From Symsagittifera roscoffensis (lineage: Eukaryota > Xenacoelomorpha > Acoela > Convolutidae): DNA of 64,000 bases. The stretch covers positions 38,554,706-38,618,705 of the forward strand of contig NC_087064.1 of the NCBI RefSeq assembly GCF_963678635.1, given 5' to 3'. A program made the translations under genes and the position numbers. The notes beneath the pieces were generated by a model. That model had not been told where the DNA came from. It made no database searches and saw only the letters and a list, made by a program, of their open reading frames with translations. This document shows, piece by piece, positions 55,679 through 64,000 of this stretch (positions are counted from its first letter, which is position 1; every line of letters begins with the position of its first letter).

Positions 55679-57170
55679 CAAGAATTGGTCTGAGTTTCCA
55701 TTTTGTCTGAGGTTTGAATTTCTCCAGACTTCTCCCCCTGCTTCTGTTCCGCCACTACTGAAGAAGTTACCAGGCCTGTTGCTTTCGCCCCTTCATTTTG
55801 CAGTGAAAACCTTGTCTTCTCCTCTATCGGAACCGACATAATCGGGCAGTTTTCTGCATTGCTTTGATTCATATCTTGCACTTTCTCCAATGTGGGTACT
55901 GACGATATCGGACAGCTTTGCGCTACACTCTTGCTTGTTTCCTGCTCATTCTTTGCTACAATCGGCACTGATGATATCGGGCATTTGTTTGTCGTCTGAA
56001 TTTCTGGCTCATTTACTCTCGGTACTGCCTGTATTTCATGTTCCGAGGACCTACTCGAAGATAGAGTTAAGTCTTTGATTCCGTGTTTGGAAAGTTTTGT
56101 AGTATATTTGGCAAGGCTGCATATCTGGCTGGTAAAGTTGGTCGATTCTTCTAGGATATCTTCGTCAATGATGTATACAGCTTCGTTGTGTTTGCCTTTA
56201 GTTTATCTAATTTCGTAAAAGGTCCCTCCCTATTCTCTGATTCTGAATCTTCTGTCAACGAAGACACCGGAGATATGTCTGGACTCGGCAGAATGTGTGC
56301 TGGTGGTCTGTTCGGTTTGCTCCCTCGGCGTGCTTGCGGCTGGTGTCTTTGAATCTAAATCTGAACAATGTATTGATTTGAATTTCGGTTTAAATGATAT
56401 ATCGTTCTTTCCCATTTTTTTTTCTTTTGGCTGTGTTATAAGTGTTGTTAGTAACTCAAAAGGTTTTTCCAATTAAAGCTTTTGAATAATGGCCGGCCTG
56501 GTTTCCTATCCAAAATCCTCCGATAAATAACAGCATTCTCCAGATAATGCACTAGATCGAATTCAAGATTACTGGTTTTTGGCCTCTGAACTGGCGTCTC
56601 CTGTTGCACTCTAATTTTTAGTGTGACTGGATTGAGATCGCTCCTGAGACTTGCTGGGGGAAGAGGGTTCCTATCTGTCAGCTTCATCAGCGTTTCTGAT
56701 CCCTCCTTTTGTGTCAGATGCCTTTTATGCTGTTTCCATTCGTTTGCCGCCTTTGCAAGATTCTTTAGGGCACTGATGCTATCTGGCTTTTCCGCTGACT
56801 ACTTCAGTTTCAGTGAAAAACCTCTACTTGCCATTGCCTTCTTCACCACCTTCAATCTGGTCCTTGAATTGGCTGATTCTCGCATTTCTTCTGCCTTCAG
56901 CATGGATTTCTCAAGCTTTTGTTGCTCTTGATTTAAAGAATGGATTTGTTTATCTCTAAAATTAGACCAAAATGTATTTGGTTTCAGGCCATAATGAAGT
57001 TCAAGCGGAAACTTCTTTAGAAAACTATGACGTGTTATATGAAAATCTTCTAATAATGATTTGACTGCTGATTGAATATCCTCAAAGTTTGGATTAACTG
57101 AGCCGAGAAACCAATTTCTTTTTCAGTGTCTAAATACACCTTTCCACCAATCCGCAACGGCGGTGATCGG
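55679..57170 (-). pseudogene. Gypsy pol C-terminal tail with short repeats
   Basis: Continuation of the integrase ORF beyond the catalytic core. Visible stretches: LEKSMLKAEEMRESAN and AASRGFSL-like residues (about 56900-56800), LTDRNPLPPASLRSDLNPVT and YLENAVIYRRILDRKPGRPL (56690-56500), a Ser/Thr/Pro-rich part (KTPAASTPREQTEQTTSTHS), then three copies of a CPI-S-S-VP motif (CPISSVPIVAKNEQE, CPISSVPTLEKVQD, CPIMSVPIEEK; 55985-55827) before the TAG or TGA near 55679. Interrupted by frameshifts and a stop near 56190. The repeated tail has no function I can name. Confidence 0.55.
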
Positions 57171-57840
57171 CTACTCGGCAGAATGTTTGGTTATCCACTT
57201 AGATTTGCAAACTATTGGAAACGCAATTTTTGAACTCAGTATACTAGTTTGTTCTTAAGTTCTGCGGTATGGGATGTTGGTGTATATAATTATTTAGAAA
57301 TTTTTGCTGCCCAAATTTTTAGTAGCCATGGCAGATGGATATTGCGAAAACCGGTCAATTGCAATTAGAAAGAAATCTTTTTCCCTTTTGAATCAATCAT
57401 GGGCTCTGCGAAGTCCATTTGAAGCTCTTCGTTTGGTCTGGAGAGATCTGACAGAGGTTCCTAAGAGTTGAATGATTGGGATGTTTTAAGGTTCTTACCA
57501 TACCCGGAGCCTGATATGCAAGGTTGGCATACGTCTGCGATTTCTCCGTGCATATTTGGCCACCAGAGAATTTGTGTAGCATCCACCACGGTTTCCTGAC
57601 CTGGGTGTATCCTTTGCAGTCGAGAAAATAACAGCCTTCCACAGAGAAGTAGAAATCACCACCCGGTTGTCAATGATGACACAGTCGTTGATCACTGATG
57701 CATCATCCAAGAAATTGGCCATGTAGCTGCCCAGTCGTGGGAACACCTCTGTGTCGTTTGATAGAATATGCTTCCTTACTTGTACTAACTGACTGTCTTC
57801 AGTTGTCAACGCCCCCTGTAGATCCGCAACTAGAATGTTT
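57171..57840 (-). pseudogene. Gypsy integrase, zinc-binding and core start
   Basis: The integrase joins element DNA to host DNA. Upstream: FPRLGSYMANFLDDASVIND and VIIDNRVVI (57760-57640). Then the H2C2 zinc region, RIHPGQETVVDATQILWWPN with C-x2-C (about 57620-57520, needing frame changes), GSGYGKN, and the core start ELQMDFAEPMIDSKGKK, where the first catalytic Asp is present (about 57430-57380), followed after a frameshift by AIDRFSQYPSAMATKN (about 57360-57310). The rest of the core is poorly preserved, and I could not find the second and third catalytic acids with confidence. Confidence 0.75.
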
Positions 57841-58690
57841 TGGAGTCCTGTTGTGAAAGACTTCTTGCCTGGCTCGAAATCTTGTTGACTCTCACCGAAG
57901 ACGACACCCGATTCGCCCTGAAGTTCGAAAGTGTTCTGGCATAGTTTGTCTTTTTTCTGTTGACTTGTTGCACTCTCTTTCGTTTCCTGTTTGTATTGAG
58001 AGTTTCTACTGGCTGTCTAGAATCAGCCCTACTTCTTGCTTTGATTGTGTTTTTCCTGTGACTTATTTGAGACAAAAATTTTTGAGTTTACTGGTATCAA
58101 AGAGTTTAAGCTGATGAGATTTAGATGTAAAGTCGGAGACAAGGATTTCTGTATGTTTCTGACAGAATATAGTTTTGCCTCCTCTGATTGGTTGGGTTTG
58201 GCTCGGGCGCCCTCTCGTGGTGATCTCGTTAGATGCGGCAAAACTTCCGCCGCATGTAGTTTCGCCCTCTGGTGGTGAATTGCAAATTTGCAAAAACTGT
58301 TTTGTTTAGTTAAAATATTGGCCGCGTATAAAATTCCGATATGTACATGAGAGATGTGGTTTTGCATAAATTAATCTAATTGGCTAATGAAAAAATGGCA
58401 TGATAAAGCGCCCTCTTGCGGATGTAATTTTGTATAATCGATTAAGATTGGAAGAGTTTTGCGCCGCCTATATCGATTGATGCTTCTATCTCAATGATTT
58501 GAATGCTTAAGGTCTTTGTACATAACAGCGTCGCCCTCCGCCGGCAATCGGGAAACTGTTTGCAGTATTTTGTCTAAATTTACGCTGAAAATTTTTTTTT
58601 GGGTTATAGACTGTTCGTCTCTGGATGGGCTTGAATTAACTAAACTTTTTCATGATCTAAAAGGATTTTTTTTGGCGTATTGATCGCCCT
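57841..58690 (-). other. Gypsy RH-IN spacer with probable nested insertion
   Basis: The left part (58075-57830) is basic, coding-like linker (RQPVETLNTNRKRKRVQQV). The right part (about 58190-58690) is unlike the rest of the element: GC-richer, with no coding frame and several copies of a cgccctct word plus a hairpin, so it may be a short non-autonomous element nested in the gypsy. Confidence 0.45.
58207..58543. promoter_or_regulatory. Cluster of CTCF-core-like motifs
   Basis: Four related words, gcgccctctcgtggtg (58207), cgccctctggtggtg (58263), gcgccctcttgcgg (58408) and tcgccctccgccgg (58530), are all on one strand. The second, reverse-complemented, is CCACCAGAGGGCG, the well-known CTCF core. 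Binding is inferred only from sequence; such words also occur in some short transposons. Confidence 0.35.
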
Positions 58691-58693
58691 TTA

Positions 58694-59128
58694 TCACTCA
58701 TCCAAATTCTCAATGGCCTTAACTAAGAAATGCTCATCGTATATTGAAGTAGGTGGTGCCTCAAACTTATGGATTCTCGACAAGTAACTAGCCATTCTTA
58801 TTAGAGCGCCTGTAATGTGGAATATTGAGTTTTCAAATGGCAACATTCTCTCTGCCCATTTTCTGCGGTTTGAACATTCACTCTGCGGTTCGAATTTGAA
58901 ATTGGTTGCCCAGCTAATAGTTTCTGAAACATTTGCATTATTAAAAGACTGCGAGCAATTCCAGCTCGTTTGTGCTATATTTTGCTCAGCTGTATGCAGA
59001 AGCCTTGGAGTGAGGGCGATTGATACCCATTTGTCCCGTTCTAACTTTAGCTCCAACGCTGCTCCCAACCCCTTGTGACTTGCGTCACATTTACCCCTGC
59101 ATTGATTGGATGCATCGTAATGGTACAT
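58694..59128 (-). pseudogene. Gypsy RNase H
   Basis: A 144-codon open stretch. It starts MYHYDASNQCRGKCDASHKG (the DAS-x-x-G-x-G motif region, with GLGAALE following), then VSIALTPRLLHTAEQN where the catalytic Glu of the AEQN-type motif is visible, LPFENSIFHITGALIRMASY (with IRMASYLSR in place of N-x-x-AD-x-LSR, so the final catalytic Asp is absent), and ends at TGA 58694. RNase H removes template RNA. It is one of the least damaged parts of this element. Confidence 0.8.
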
Positions 59129-59129
59129 T

Positions 59130-60000
59130 TTAGGTATGTTGGCATTCGATTCTAATATCTTTTGAAAAGCGTGGTTTGCTTTTGTACTCCAGATGGACTT
59201 TTTTTGTTGTCTGCTTTTAGTGATGGTCGCAGTCGCTCAGTTTTTTTTTAGATTAGGAATAAATCTGTACATTTGATTCAAGGAACGCATAAAAGATCTG
59301 AACTGTTTCAGAAATTTTTGTGGTTGTAGAGCCATCACTGCTTCTGACTTTGAGTTTTTTGGTCTTATTCCTGTATCGTTGATCTCGAATCCCAGCCAGG
59401 TTAGGTTGATTTTTGCGAATTCGAAATTACTCAATTTTAACGCAAATCTTTCTTTGTCTAACATCGATGATTCTTTTTCAAACATTTCGTTATGGCTGGT
59501 AATTGATCATTTCGACACTATTAAGATATGATCTATGAAACAGATTACTGTAATCCTCAAATTGTGTTGTCCATCGGCTTTTGAAATTCCTTCGGCATGT
59601 CTGTTAATCGATTAAATCCGGTTCTAAACCTGTTATTCCTTTAAATTCTCACATAATATGCTGAAGTTTTTTGACCGATTCATCTAATTGGCCTTCTAAT
59701 TTGCATGTGATAATCTCAGCCGCAGAAAATAGGGATTGGGAAAACATTGGTTTCGCGTCAATTGCTAACTTCACTGTGCCATCTTTTCTTGCAGTGATCA
59801 GTACCAGAGCTACGAAGTGATCACTTGTGCACTTTTCTAGCTTTACTACGTGGCGTCCCTTTATAAGTTTCTTGATTTATGCTCCTGTTTTTGCTTGAAT
59901 ATGGATTGGCATCCTTCTGCCTTTTTCCTGATTTGGAATGTGAGGTGATTTGAATATTTTGAACAACTTGTGGTTCTTTGATCGTCATAACGTTTTCAAT
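59130..60000 (-). pseudogene. Gypsy reverse transcriptase, internally deleted
   Basis: The N-terminal end reads RRMPIHIQAKTGA, IKKLIKGRHVVKLEKCTSDH and ITARKDGTVKLAIDAKP (59960-59760). The middle of the palm, including the first catalytic Asp region, is shortened. It resumes with DMPKEFQKPMDNT (about 59610-59570) and the active site FIDHILIVSK, where F-x-DD is expected (second Asp changed to His). The connection part (59485-59237) reads KLSNFEFAKINLTWLGFEIN and LKQFRSFMRSLNQMYRFIPN. Not catalytic. Confidence 0.8.
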
Positions 60001-60049
60001 ACGTTATTGTCTTGCTTGACATTTTGATTCTTCTAAAACCGTGTTTCAG

Positions 60050-60420
60050 CTAATTTGTGGTCTTCATCTTCTAAAGTTGCGTTGACTGGATTTTTAGGAG
60101 GCTTTAGCTCTGTTGTTACTTTTCCCAGTTTTGGTTGGATGTCTAAACCTAATAGGCATCTGGTCCTAATCTCAGAGATTTAGATTTTTGCACCTTAAAG
60201 TTTCCAGCCGTTCGAGCAACTATCGATTTCTAACGTCCCATAGAGTTTTGTAGGCATGTGGTTATAATCAACGTAGGTTGTGCTTATCGGGTTCTTATCC
60301 AGAGATGGAAATCTTGCGTTAAGATTTTTAGCTAACAATAGTTCTGCCGTACGTTTGTTAACGAACAAATCTGGACTCCCAGTGTCGACAGTGGCGCTGA
60401 AAAATGAGCCTCATGATTTC
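60050..60420 (-). pseudogene. Gypsy aspartic protease
   Basis: The minus strand shows SATVDTGSPDLFVNKRTAEL (about 60410-60350) with an intact DTGS active site, then KNLNARFPSLDKNPIST, YNHMPTKLYGTLEID and RCLLGLDIQPKLG, the C-terminal hydrophobic-hydrophobic-G-LD motif of retropepsins. A stop near 60210 interrupts it. It would process Gag-Pol. Confidence 0.75.
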
Positions 60421-61566
60421 AAAGTTGCTCGGAGAAACTTAGTGTTGTCTGTGGCGGAGTTACTTACATCTAAACTTTTGAACACTTTCGTCTGAATAGA
60501 TAATTTAGAGGTTTTTAGGACCAAATAGATCTCATCATTTTCTGCGTCTAGAAAGTTGTTATCTTCCTTGTCCAGCTCCCGTTGTTCGACGTTGGCAACT
60601 TGCGTGCTGTTACAGCATTTAGCGAAACTTCCCTTTTTTCCGCAACTTTTGCATATTGTTCCCCTGGCTTGACATTTCGCCTTTTGTTTGCGTGTGAGTC
60701 TCTTTCCACAGAAACAGCATGGTTTCATTTGGATCGTTAATTGGTCTGTGTCTTGATGAGGTTTTGATTTAAAATGTTCTTTCCCTAGCGCTCTGTTCAG
60801 TCTGTTTTCAACATTGTTTTTTAGCTTGGATGGACTTTAGTGGTTCTTGTTTTACCGGAAGTTGATTAGAGGAATTGATTAGAGGATTTGATGAAAGTCG
60901 TCGAGTTGTTTGCTGTAGACGGGTTCTGCTTTTGGAGTGTGATAGCTGGTAGGTAGCTTTTCTCCTGTAGCATTGCCCATTTGAGGGTTTCATCTACTGT
61001 GATTCTTGGTCTAATACAGAGCTCTCTTTGTATGTCAAAGAATCTCATTTTTGCGATAAATACATCGAGCATGACTTCCTTTTCGAAATCCTCGGTCCAT
61101 TCGCACTTAGAGGCTTACCCTGCGAGGCGAAGATAAAAAATTCAAGATTTTCACTTTCTCCATGTGATGCGTTTTAAATCTGCATCCTTTCGATGATACA
61201 ATTTTTCTCACCTTTGAATAATTGTTCACAAGCATCGTGGAAAATATTATTTTTCCTGAATTGAGATTTTTGTGTGCATGTTGTTGCAAAACTATCTTCT
61301 TCCCTTCTTTTCATAGGGCAAAGACTAATCTTGATTTTATTCGTGCATCTGCTTCGTGGTAGTAGACATTTGGGCTTATTTTGGGTCCCTTCTTCCGTCA
61401 TTCTCCGTTTGCTTCGTTTTTTTTTCGACTTCTGCTTCTTTCCTTGCGATCCTATTGCGTCACATTTAACGCTGCATTGATTGAATGCATCGTAATGGTA
61501 CATTTTAGGAATGTTTGCATTCAATTCTAATATATTTTGAAAAGCGTTGTTTGCTTTTGTACTCAA
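60411..61566 (-). pseudogene. Gypsy gag with Cys boxes, broken
   Basis: Order: AFQNILELNANIPKMYHYD (an RT/RH remnant from the neighbouring repeat, 61566-61480), MTEEGTQNKPKCLL (about 61410), RREEDSFATTCTQKSQFRKN, then FIAKMRFFDIQRELCIRPRI and TVDETLKWAMLQEKSYLPA (61072-60950; gypsy gag C-terminal capsid signature), and two Cys boxes (60725-60600): PCCFCGKRLTRKQKAKC and CKSCGKKGSFAKCC. In both, the His of the canonical knuckle is replaced (by Gln and Ser), so zinc binding is probably lost. Frameshifts near 60880 and 61130. Confidence 0.72.
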
Positions 61567-62570
61567 AATGAAGTTTTTTTTGTTGTTTGATTTTAGTGAT
61601 GGTCGCGGTGGCTCAGTGTAGTTTATAGATTAGGAATAAATCTGAACATGTGATTCAATATACCCATAAAAGATCTGAGCTGTTTCAGAGATTTTGGTGG
61701 TTGTAGAGCCATCACCTACCCAGCCAGGTTAGGTTGATTTTTGTGAATTCGCATTTACTCATTTTTAACGCAAATCTTTCTTTGTCTAATTTTGATAAAT
61801 TTTTTTCAAATATTTCATTATGACTGGTAGTTGATCCTTTCGACACTAGTGATAAAAGATCTATGAAACAGGTTACTATATTCCTCAAGTTGTGTTGTCC
61901 ATTGCCTTTTGAAAATCCTTCGGCATGTCTGTTAATCGATTAAATCTGGTTCTAAATCTGTATATTCCTTTAAATTCTCAAATAAAATGCTGAAGTTTTT
62001 TAACCGATTCATCTAATTGGCCTTCTGATTTGCACGTGATAATTTGAGCCGCAGAATTTAAGGGTTCTAATAGATTTTGGCATTTGAAATTTATTTTTGT
62101 AGATTTGAGAAAATATCGGTTTCGCGTCAATTGCTAATTTCATTGTGCCATCTTTTTTTGCAGTTATCACAACCAGAGCTACCAATTGATCACTTGTGCA
62201 CTTGTCTAGCTTTACCAAATGGCCTTCCTTTTAAAGTTTCTTGATTCGTTGTTTTTAGTCTTTCTCTTTCTCCATATGATGCGTTGTAAATCTGCATCCT
62301 TTCGATGATATAATTTTTCTCATCTTTGAATAATTGTACACAAGCATCGTGGAGAAAATTGTTTTTCCTGAGTTGAGATTTTTGTGTGCGTGTTGTTGCA
62401 AAAATATCTTTTTCCCTTCTTTTCAGGGGCAAAGAATAATCTTGATTTTATTCGTGCGTCTGCTTCGTGGTAGTAGACATTTGGGCTCATTTTGGGTCCC
62501 TTCTTCCGTCATTCTCCGTTTGCTTCGTTTTTTTTTTGACTTCTGCTTCTTTTTATTTGCGATCCTATTG
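61440..62570 (-). repeat. Chimeric gag/RT tandem unit 1 (about 1.12 kb)
   Basis: On the minus strand: gag N-terminal segment (62570-62240; MTEEGTQ, KRREKDIFATTRTQKSQLRK) runs directly into RT (62218-61570; MVKLDKCTSDQLVALVVITA, KKDGTMKLAIDAKPIF) and the start of RNase H. Protease and the rest of gag are missing between them. The RT active-site region is further degraded (FIDLLS). Confidence 0.85.
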
Positions 62571-63690
62571 CGTCACCTTTAAGACTGCATTGATTGGATG
62601 TATCGTAATGGTACATTTTAGGAATGCTTGCATTCAATTCTAATATATTTTGAAAAGCGTTGTTTGCTTTTGTACTCAAAATGAAGTTTTTTTGTTGTTT
62701 GATTTTAGTGATGGTCGCGGTGGCTCAGTGTAGTTTTTAGATTAGGAAAAAAATCTGAACATGTGATTCAATATACCCATAAACGATCTGAGCTGTTTCA
62801 GAGATTTTGGTGGTTGTAGAGCCATCACTGCTTCTATCTTTCGGTCTAATTCTTGTATTGTCGATTTCGAATCCCAGTCAGGTTAGGTTGATTTTTGTGA
62901 ATTCGCGTTTACTCATTTTTATCGCAAATCTTTCTTTGTCTTATTTTGATAAAAATTTTTTCAAATATTTCATTATGACTGGTAATTGATCCTTTCGACA
63001 CTATTGAGATATGATCTATGATACAGATTACTGTATTCGTCAAATTGTGTTGTCCATTGCCTTTTGAAAATCCTTCGGCATGTCTATTAATCGATTAAAT
63101 CCGGTTCTAAATCTGTATATTCCTTTCAATTCTCACATAATATGCTGAAGTTTTTTGACCGATTCATCTAATTGGCCTTCTGATTTGCACGTGATAATTT
63201 GAAGGTTCTAATAGACTTTGGCATTTGAAATTTTTCTTTGTAGATTTAAGAAAATATCGGTTTCGCGTCAATTGCTAACTTCACTGTGCCATCCTTTTTT
63301 GCAGTGATCACAACCAGAGCTACAAATTGATCACTTGTGCACTTGTCTAGCTTTACTATATGACCTTCCTTTTTAAGTTTCTTGATTCGTTGTTTTTAGA
63401 CTTTTTCTTTCTCCATATGATGCGTTGTAAATCTGAAACTTTTCGATGATATCGTTTTTCTCATCTTTGAATAATTGTTCACAAGCATCGTGGAAAAAAA
63501 TTTTTTTTTTTCCTGAGTTGAAATTTTTGTGTGCGTGTTATTGCAAAAATATCTTCTTCCCTTTTTTTCATAGGGCAAAGAATAAGCTTGATTTTATTCG
63601 TGCGTCTGCTTTGTGGTAGAAGACATTTGGGTTTATTTTGGGTCCCTTCTTCCGTCATTTTCCGTTTGCTTCGTTTATTTTTCTGACTTC
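62571..63690 (-). repeat. Chimeric gag/RT tandem unit 2 (about 1.12 kb)
   Basis: Second copy of the same fusion: gag N-terminal segment (63690-63400) joined to RT (63390-62600) at the same point (gattcgttgtttttag on the plus strand). The RT active site reads IIDHIS. The offset to unit 1 is about 1,120-1,140 bases. The two units share a small shortened stretch in the RT middle with some differences. Confidence 0.85.
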
Positions 63691-63944
63691 TGCTTTATTC
63701 CTTGCGATCATTTTGTCCGCTTCCACTGTTGATTCTGAAGTTGGAGTATGTTCTGGTTTTGTCGGAGGGTCTTCATGTACCGGTGCTGTGTCTGATATAC
63801 GATATTCGGGTCAGAATTCTCCTTCAGTGATACGGCAAGGAGACCTACCCATACCTCCCACGGATTTGGAGGTTCGGCTGACGGCTTACCCCAAATTGAT
63901 GGGACTCCTAGCAGTTCCGTCCGGTCTTTAGAAGAAGAAATGTT
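63690..63944 (-). pseudogene. Gypsy leader and gag N-terminus
   Basis: The minus strand shows APVHEDPPTKPEHTPTSEST followed by EADKMIARNKAEVRKINEAN (about 63790-63660), charged and coding-like, at the expected place for the gag start. A start codon could not be fixed. The open frame on the opposite strand (63638-63931) is a shadow. Confidence 0.5.
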
Positions 63945-63954
63945 GGCTGCGCCA
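63945..63954 (-). other. Gypsy primer-binding site
   Basis: TGGCGCAGCC on the minus strand, directly after the CA end of the 5' LTR, complementary to a tRNA ending GGCTGCGCCA. Confidence 0.7.
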
Positions 63955-64000
63955 TGGGATTTCCCTAAATCTTATCTGAAAATTGAACTAATAATAAAGT
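63955..64000 (-). repeat. Gypsy 5' LTR, inner end only
   Basis: The first 46 plus-strand bases (TGGGATTTCC...) of the 5' LTR, cut by the window end. Similar to 54970-55020 in the 3' LTR. Confidence 0.65.

Larger units (their letters stand above)
54970..64000 (-). mobile_element. Ty3/gypsy LTR retrotransposon, rearranged, cut by window end
   Basis: Minus-strand order from the right: start of 5' LTR (63955 onward), primer-binding site (63954-63945), gag N-terminus, two extra chimeric RT/gag units (about 63400-61440), gag with Cys-His boxes, protease (DTGS), RT, RNase H, integrase, a long tail, and 3' LTR (55250-54970). RT-RH-IN order defines Ty3/gypsy. Frameshifts and stops are common and key residues are lost. 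The internal tandem repeats show post-insertion rearrangement. Confidence 0.9.

Noticed and set aside
63638-63931. 97-codon plus-strand frame resembling a secreted protein
   Set aside because: Antisense to the gypsy gag N-terminus. The apparent signal peptide is a by-product of the purine-rich coding strand.

Overview
This window looks like animal (metazoan) nuclear DNA and consists mostly of decayed mobile elements. BEL/Pao retrotransposons are known only from animals. The spacers are very AT-rich, the few credible non-transposon genes are split by very short introns (about 38 and 60 bp), and no bacterial-style operons, tRNA or rRNA genes are visible. I cannot name the species.

Layout. 1-230: a scrap resembling an ISXO2-type transposase. 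232-4300 (minus): a nearly full-length but broken LINE with ORF1, AP-endonuclease, reverse transcriptase, a 3' hairpin and an A tail. 4300-5665: no gene recognised. 5666-19098 (minus): two near-identical BEL/Pao elements in tandem. Four LTRs are present, and the middle two enclose a 93-bp remnant of another copy. 17444-34457: an 8.52-kb tandem segmental duplication. Each copy carries the 5' end of a BEL element plus about 6.8 kb of AT-rich DNA with a conserved membrane-protein-like gene remnant and an inverted copy of a dispersed repeat (here called R). 34458-36980: AT-rich DNA, a candidate two-exon gene with a 38-bp intron, two overlapping minus-strand ORFs, and a divergent intergenic region with CRE-like motifs. 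36981-48180 (plus): several broken copies of a protein-primed-type family B DNA polymerase gene (the DNA_pol_B_2 family found in Maverick/Polinton-like elements). They alternate with the R repeat and include a 2,748-bp, almost identical tandem duplication. 48228-52485: a three-copy array of a 1,419-bp unit containing R and a poly-C tract. 52486-54405: a 17-bp minisatellite and exons of two unrecognised minus-strand genes. 54970 to the window end (minus): a Ty3/gypsy element with 3' LTR, integrase, RNase H, RT, protease, gag, two extra gag/RT chimeric tandem units, a primer-binding site and the start of its 5' LTR.

How it fits together. Nearly all coding capacity belonged to selfish elements and is now inactive through stops, frameshifts and lost catalytic residues. 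The dominant process is local tandem duplication at several scales (17 bp, about 97 bp, 1.12 kb, 1.42 kb, 2.75 kb, 6.77 kb, 8.52 kb). The most interesting candidates are the R/PolB alternating array, which may be the carcass of an uncharacterised PolB-bearing transposon with R as its terminal repeat, and the paired small ORFs with a divergent CRE-like promoter beside it. All boundaries were read by eye. No alignment or database search was run.
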